Shown piece after piece: positions 61,052 through 64,000 of a DNA stretch of 64,000 bases. The stretch spans positions 1-64,000 of IMG/VR virus record IMGVR_UViG_3300032223_000402; one strand, 5' to 3'. A program made the position numbers and the translations under genes. Within the stretch, counting starts at the first letter, position 1, and every line of letters begins with the position of its first letter. Source of the DNA: a virus. Below the pieces are notes generated by a model, which did not search any database, was not told where the DNA came from, and saw only the letters and a list, made by a program, of their open reading frames with translations.

Positions 61052-61635
61052 TTGAATACAGCCATATCTGGTAAGTGCGGGTAGTCTTTGTATTCCCAAG
61101 TTCTAGGAATAGTCCTTGCAGCTTCTTCAAATTTTTCTAATCCTAGTTGAGCAGTCTCTGGAGTCATATAATAATGGTACCCAACAGTGTCTATATTTTG
61201 TTCAGCCCACGGTGTATTTCGTTCTCTGCCATCGTAGACCATTTTTTTCAAAGCATTATAGATCTTTACGTCATCAGTTAGTATTGCCCCGCCGCGACCT
61301 AGATTTAGATGTTTTTTAAATTGAAAACTTAGGCACATCAGAGTCCCAGGTATGTAACCATTGCGTTGCCAAAACACCGCAGCATCGATTACATTAGTAT
61401 TCCCTAGGCAATAATAATCTTTCCAAAGGCGGTCTTCGAACTTCCATTTGATATTTAATTTTTCTAGTGTAAATGGAATTGATATATAGGTGTTACTTGG
61501 ACAGGTGGCTGCAACAACTTTTTGATGTCTTAGGCAAAGCTCTATTGCGTGTGTGCAACAATCAGTAGATACCGCATAAGGGGCACCAAAAAAATCTGCG
61601 ATCTTATTTTCAAATTCTTCGACTATTTTAAACAT
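61048..61635 (-). CDS. Compact DegT/DnrJ/EryC1/StrS-type aminotransferase-like protein
   Basis: This is a 195-residue protein carrying the large-domain core of the DegT family: an N-terminal FENKIADFFGAPYAVSTDCC, the PSNTYIS segment, VIDAA with the PLP-contacting Asp, and SFQFKKHLNLGRGGAILTDD with the Schiff-base lysine, probably K108. Normal members are about 370 residues; the C-terminal small domain is missing and the reading frame ends cleanly, so this is a compact form rather than an obvious frameshift. DegT enzymes transaminate keto-sugars or inosose. No Shine-Dalgarno sequence is visible before the ATG at 61635. It is the first gene of the minus operon that includes the amidinotransferase. 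Confidence 0.65.
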   Translation of the reverse strand: MFKIVEEFENKIADFFGAPYAVSTDCCTHAIELCLRHQKVVAATCPSNTYISIPFTLEKLNIKWKFEDRLWKDYYCLGNTNVIDAAVFWQRNGYIPGTLMCLSFQFKKHLNLGRGGAILTDDVKIYNALKKMVYDGRERNTPWAEQNIDTVGYHYYMTPETAQLGLEKFEEAARTIPRTWEYKDYPHLPDMAVFK

Positions 61636-61649
61636 ACCATATTTATTGA

Positions 61650-61657
61650 TATAAATA
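61650..61657 (+). promoter_or_regulatory. T4-type late promoter (TATAAATA) for the sugar dehydrogenase
   Basis: This is an exact TATAAATA 30 bp upstream of the ATG at 61688, in the 52-bp gap between divergent genes. It indicates late expression of the dehydrogenase. Confidence 0.7.
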
Positions 61658-61687
61658 TCTGGTCAGTTTATTTTTCAAAGAGGTTAT

Positions 61688-62920
61688 ATGAAGATTGGTT
61701 TTATTGGTCTAGGTAAATTAGGGTTTCCCTGCGCTGAAGCAATAGCAAACAAAGGTCACAATGTGACGGGATACGATGTTCGTACAGTCGATCCAACAAT
61801 GCTAATAGCAATTAAAAAAACAATTAAAGAAGCGGTACAAGATAGAGAAATTGTTTTTATCGCAGTGCCAACACCGCACGATCCTGCCTATGATGGGCGC
61901 ACACCAACTGCTCACTTGACACCAAAAGACTTTTCATATGACATAGTAAAACAATGCCTCGAAGAAGCCAACAAGCATATGAATAAGGGTCAGCTATTGG
62001 TTCTTATCTCTACAGTGTTACCTGGAACTGTAAGACGTGAATTTGTACAGTATGTTACCAATACTAGATTCATTTACAATCCTTATCTCATCGCTATGGG
62101 ATCGGTGGCTTGGGATATGGTCAATCCTGAAATGGTAATGATCGGAACCGAAGACGGAACCGAAACAGGCGATGCAAAACAGTTAGTAGACTTTTATAAA
62201 ACCGTTATGGAAAACGATCCTAGATATGTTATTGGTACTTGGGACGAATGTGAATGTATTAAAGTTTTTTATAATACATTTATCAGCGCAAAGATTGGTC
62301 TTGTTAATATGATACAAGATGTTGCTATCAAACAAGGTAATATAAATGTTGACGTAGTAACAGACGCATTGGCAAAATCAACAATGCGTATTATGGGACC
62401 TCAGTATATGAAGGCAGGTATGGGAGACGGCGGTGCTTGCCATCCTCGTGATAATATTGCATTACGTTATATGGCAGATAATCTTGATCTAGGTTATGAT
62501 CTATTCGATGCTATTATGAATGCTCGTGAAGTGCAGGCAAAAAATCTTGCCAAAGAATTAGTTAAACACGCCAAAGAAAATAAGATGAGTATCTTTATTC
62601 ACGGTAAGGCTTATAAACCAGATGTAGAATACTGTGACGGAAGTTATAGTTTGCTAGTCGGACACTATTGCACAGAACTAGGTTACCCTCCGATTTACAT
62701 TGATCCGTTAACAGGCGATGATATGGGAGGAGTCTACGGAGTTGTCTTACTGGCACATAACAAGAAAGTCACCTATGAGTACAGAGGCTTTGAAGAACTT
62801 CAAGGATTATATTGTACAATAGAAAAAGGGTCAATCGTAATTGACCCTTGGAGAATGTTTGATCTAAACAACAAAGATTACAAAGTAATCCACTACGGTA
62901 ACACTAGAGTATTGTCTTAG
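61688..62920 (+). CDS. UDP-glucose/GDP-mannose 6-dehydrogenase family protein
   Basis: This is a 410-residue protein with an N-terminal NAD-binding GFIGLGKLGFP (4-14) and the family segments FIAVPTP (57-63) and LISTVLPGTV (106-115). The central helical domain carries the catalytic cysteine in GDGGACHPRDN (C251), which corresponds to the usual GGSCFPKD. The C-terminal domain binds the nucleotide sugar (HGKAYKPDV). Members oxidise UDP-glucose, UDP-aminosugars or GDP-mannose to uronates. It has its own consensus late promoter and an AGAGG ribosome site. It is divergent to the aminotransferase/amidinotransferase operon and may provide its sugar precursor. The 3' end encodes a minus-strand terminator. 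Confidence 0.88.
   Translation: MKIGFIGLGKLGFPCAEAIANKGHNVTGYDVRTVDPTMLIAIKKTIKEAVQDREIVFIAVPTPHDPAYDGRTPTAHLTPKDFSYDIVKQCLEEANKHMNKGQLLVLISTVLPGTVRREFVQYVTNTRFIYNPYLIAMGSVAWDMVNPEMVMIGTEDGTETGDAKQLVDFYKTVMENDPRYVIGTWDECECIKVFYNTFISAKIGLVNMIQDVAIKQGNINVDVVTDALAKSTMRIMGPQYMKAGMGDGGACHPRDNIALRYMADNLDLGYDLFDAIMNAREVQAKNLAKELVKHAKENKMSIFIHGKAYKPDVEYCDGSYSLLVGHYCTELGYPPIYIDPLTGDDMGGVYGVVLLAHNKKVTYEYRGFEELQGLYCTIEKGSIVIDPWRMFDLNNKDYKVIHYGNTRVLS
62823..62849 (-). terminator. Rho-independent terminator embedded in the dehydrogenase gene
   Basis: On the minus strand AAGGGTCAAT pairs with ATTGACCCTT (10 bp, 62826-62835 with 62840-62849) around a TACG loop of the UNCG type, followed by TTTTT. It lies about 55 bp beyond the stop of the 62904 gene and would end the minus operon entering from beyond 64000, although it is located within the coding sequence of the convergent dehydrogenase. 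Confidence 0.75.
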
Positions 62921-63209
62921 TCGAATCGGCGATATCCTTTTTCAACTTTTCAATATCTACTTTAAAATCCATTTTCTTAATATCTTCTTTATATTCCTGC
63001 ATCGTTTCTAATAAACGATCAGCAATAGAGTCAGGGTCAGCATCTCTAAGCTGTTCCTTGACATCTATTTGCCAAACTCGCCCATCAACAAACTCTATAT
63101 GAACTTGCTCCAGATAAGCTACTGGCATTGTATTCATATACAGGTCTTCGAAAACTTCTGGCCACTCTTTGACTAGGTGTCGAGGTGGCCTAAATAACGG
63201 ATTAGGCAC
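62904..63209 (-). CDS. Conserved small phage protein, unknown function
   Basis: This is a 101-residue protein: MPNPLFRPPRHLVKEWPEVF, then PVAYLEQVHIEFVDGRVWQI and a charged helical C-terminus (KKMDFKVDIEKLKKDIADST). I recognise similar proteins in marine T4-like phages but no function. It overlaps the upstream gene by 8 nt and converges on the dehydrogenase with a 17-nt overlap; a terminator lies just past its stop. Confidence 0.6.
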   Translation of the reverse strand: MPNPLFRPPRHLVKEWPEVFEDLYMNTMPVAYLEQVHIEFVDGRVWQIDVKEQLRDADPDSIADRLLETMQEYKEDIKKMDFKVDIEKLKKDIADSTKTIL

Positions 63210-63837
63210 TTGCTGACTCTGCTACCTTTGCGGATTTTTTCTTTGGTGGATCTAATTCGTCTGCTTGTTTACGCAATCTTGCAGCTTCTTTATACATAGC
63301 GTCCGCTTGGCTACGATAAGATTTTGCAATGTCTAAATCAGATAACACCCCGTCTTGTGGTGCTTGTGCTCTTGCCGGAGCTTCTTCGGTCTTTGTTTCA
63401 GCAACCGTTGGTGCCTGTTGTGCAGGAACACTGGTTGACGAGCCGCCCGATACGAAGTTGCACAGATCATCGATAGCACAGTTCTTTTGTTCAGCGATCA
63501 AAACATTCAATTGATCTAGCTGAATTTCTGTATTAGGTGATGGAGTCATAATCACAGTGTCTGTTGCTACTTTCTGCAAACGATTATCAGCCTGCATTGC
63601 ACGTAGCATAGGACGCCCGTCTGGGAACGGACGAATGTGCATAATTTCTCCAAACTCAAATGCATCTTGAGCTTGATCAGTTTCCACTAACTGCATAATT
63701 GCATCGTGGTAAGCATCTGGCAATGTTGAGGTAGGCAACACTAACGCCGTATTTGCTTCACCTGGCAAAGTTCTAAACACTACTAGAACCTTAACTCCAG
63801 TATTTTTAATTTTACCTATATGTTTAAGGCTACGCAT
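63202..63837 (-). CDS. Conserved phage protein with disordered Ala/Pro-rich linker, unknown function
   Basis: This is a 211-residue protein. The N-terminal 130 residues look folded (MRSLKHIGKIKNTGVKVLVV, ALVLPTSTLPDAYHDAIMQL, DDLCNFVSGG). Then come an Ala/Pro/Thr linker (about 131-165) and a helical, Lys-rich C-terminus. The N-terminal block resembles a conserved protein of marine T4-like phages whose role I do not know. The start has an excellent AAGGAGG ribosome site that lies inside the end of the upstream gene. Confidence 0.6.
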   Translation of the reverse strand: MRSLKHIGKIKNTGVKVLVVFRTLPGEANTALVLPTSTLPDAYHDAIMQLVETDQAQDAFEFGEIMHIRPFPDGRPMLRAMQADNRLQKVATDTVIMTPSPNTEIQLDQLNVLIAEQKNCAIDDLCNFVSGGSSTSVPAQQAPTVAETKTEEAPARAQAPQDGVLSDLDIAKSYRSQADAMYKEAARLRKQADELDPPKKKSAKVAESASA

Positions 63838-64000
63838 TTATGCCTCCTTTTTAGCAACCGCTTCTAAGAAAGCATTTAGTTTGTTGAATGTCTTACCAAC
63901 TGCTTCTAATTCGTTTGCTTTGAACGCTCCTCTTGTACTAGCCACATCAATGATGCTTCTTAGTGCAGCCAAATCACTGATGTTCAGATCAGGTGCTGGT
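63838..64000 (-). CDS. Partial conserved phage protein (C-terminal 53 residues)
   Basis: A minus-strand frame enters from the window edge and stops at 63838-63840, immediately before the next ATG. The visible tail contains LNISDLAALRSIIDVASTRG and ends in FLEAVAKKEA, a helical pattern seen in small conserved proteins of marine T4-like phages. Function is unknown. The ribosome site of the downstream gene is within its last codons, so the two are translationally coupled. Confidence 0.55.
   Translation of the reverse strand, partial: PAPDLNISDLAALRSIIDVASTRGAFKANELEAVGKTFNKLNAFLEAVAKKEA

Noticed and set aside
61640-61647. Minus-strand AATAAATA as an ordinary late promoter for the DegT-type gene
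   Set aside because: It is 5 bp from the start codon; transcription would begin at the ATG. It is noted only as a possible leaderless case.
1-64000. CRISPR arrays, insertion sequences, integrase or attachment sites
   Set aside because: I looked for spaced direct repeats, transposase or integrase motifs and tRNA-flanking repeats and saw none. The gene content is that of a lytic phage.

Overview
The window is part of the genome of a T4-like (contractile-tailed) bacteriophage with an AT-rich genome, most likely a marine one. It carries a near-contiguous T4 baseplate module (gp53, a probable hub protein, gp5, gp25, gp6 and a giant gp7-position protein), the T4 recombination nuclease pair gp46/gp47, and a gp55-type late sigma factor. 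At least ten TAAATA-core late promoters sit 25-55 bp upstream of structural genes. No photosynthesis genes, tRNAs, integrase, insertion sequences or CRISPR arrays are visible, so the host (cyanobacterium, SAR11-type or another marine heterotroph) cannot be fixed from this window.

Layout. 1-4.7 kb: a partial tape-measure gene (-) lies divergent from a gp26-like baseplate gene (+), whose product appears to be extended by a programmed -1 frameshift into a short overlapping frame. Two minus-strand structural-type proteins of unknown function follow. 4.65-5.15 kb: a hairpin-rich, GC-richer non-coding island. 5.15-10.7 kb: a tightly overlapping minus operon (gp47, gp46, two 2OG-Fe(II) oxygenase-like proteins, a conserved small protein, a GIY-YIG nuclease-like protein) preceded by gp55. 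10.7-33.6 kb: the plus-strand baseplate operon, ending in a single 4523-residue ORF. 33.6-45.3 kb: a conserved structural protein, four paralogous tail-fibre-type proteins sharing an N-terminal anchor, and two paralogous probable adhesins, one with glycine-rich and Calx-beta-like domains.

45.3-62.9 kb: a 17-gene accessory block, mostly sugar or surface-chemistry enzymes. On the plus strand are four GT-A-type glycosyltransferase-like proteins, two SPASM/twitch-like radical SAM proteins, one B12-type radical SAM protein, two exostosin/fucosyltransferase-like proteins and an SGNH hydrolase. On the minus strand are a third exostosin-like protein, a 2OG oxygenase, an amidinotransferase with an intact Cys-His-Asp triad, a second SGNH hydrolase and a compact DegT-type aminotransferase. 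Divergent to these is a UDP-sugar dehydrogenase. The aminotransferase plus amidinotransferase pairing recalls the aminocyclitol guanidination steps of streptomycin biosynthesis. It suggests that the phage makes or transfers an unusual, possibly guanidinylated, glycan onto host envelope or virion. 62.9-64 kb: three conserved minus-strand phage genes of unknown function, ending at a terminator embedded in the dehydrogenase gene.

The strongest candidates for something undescribed are the complete -1 frameshift signal at 2980-3028, the guanidino-sugar-like module at 59.4-61.6 kb within the larger glycan/radical SAM cluster, and the structured non-coding island at 4.65-5.15 kb.
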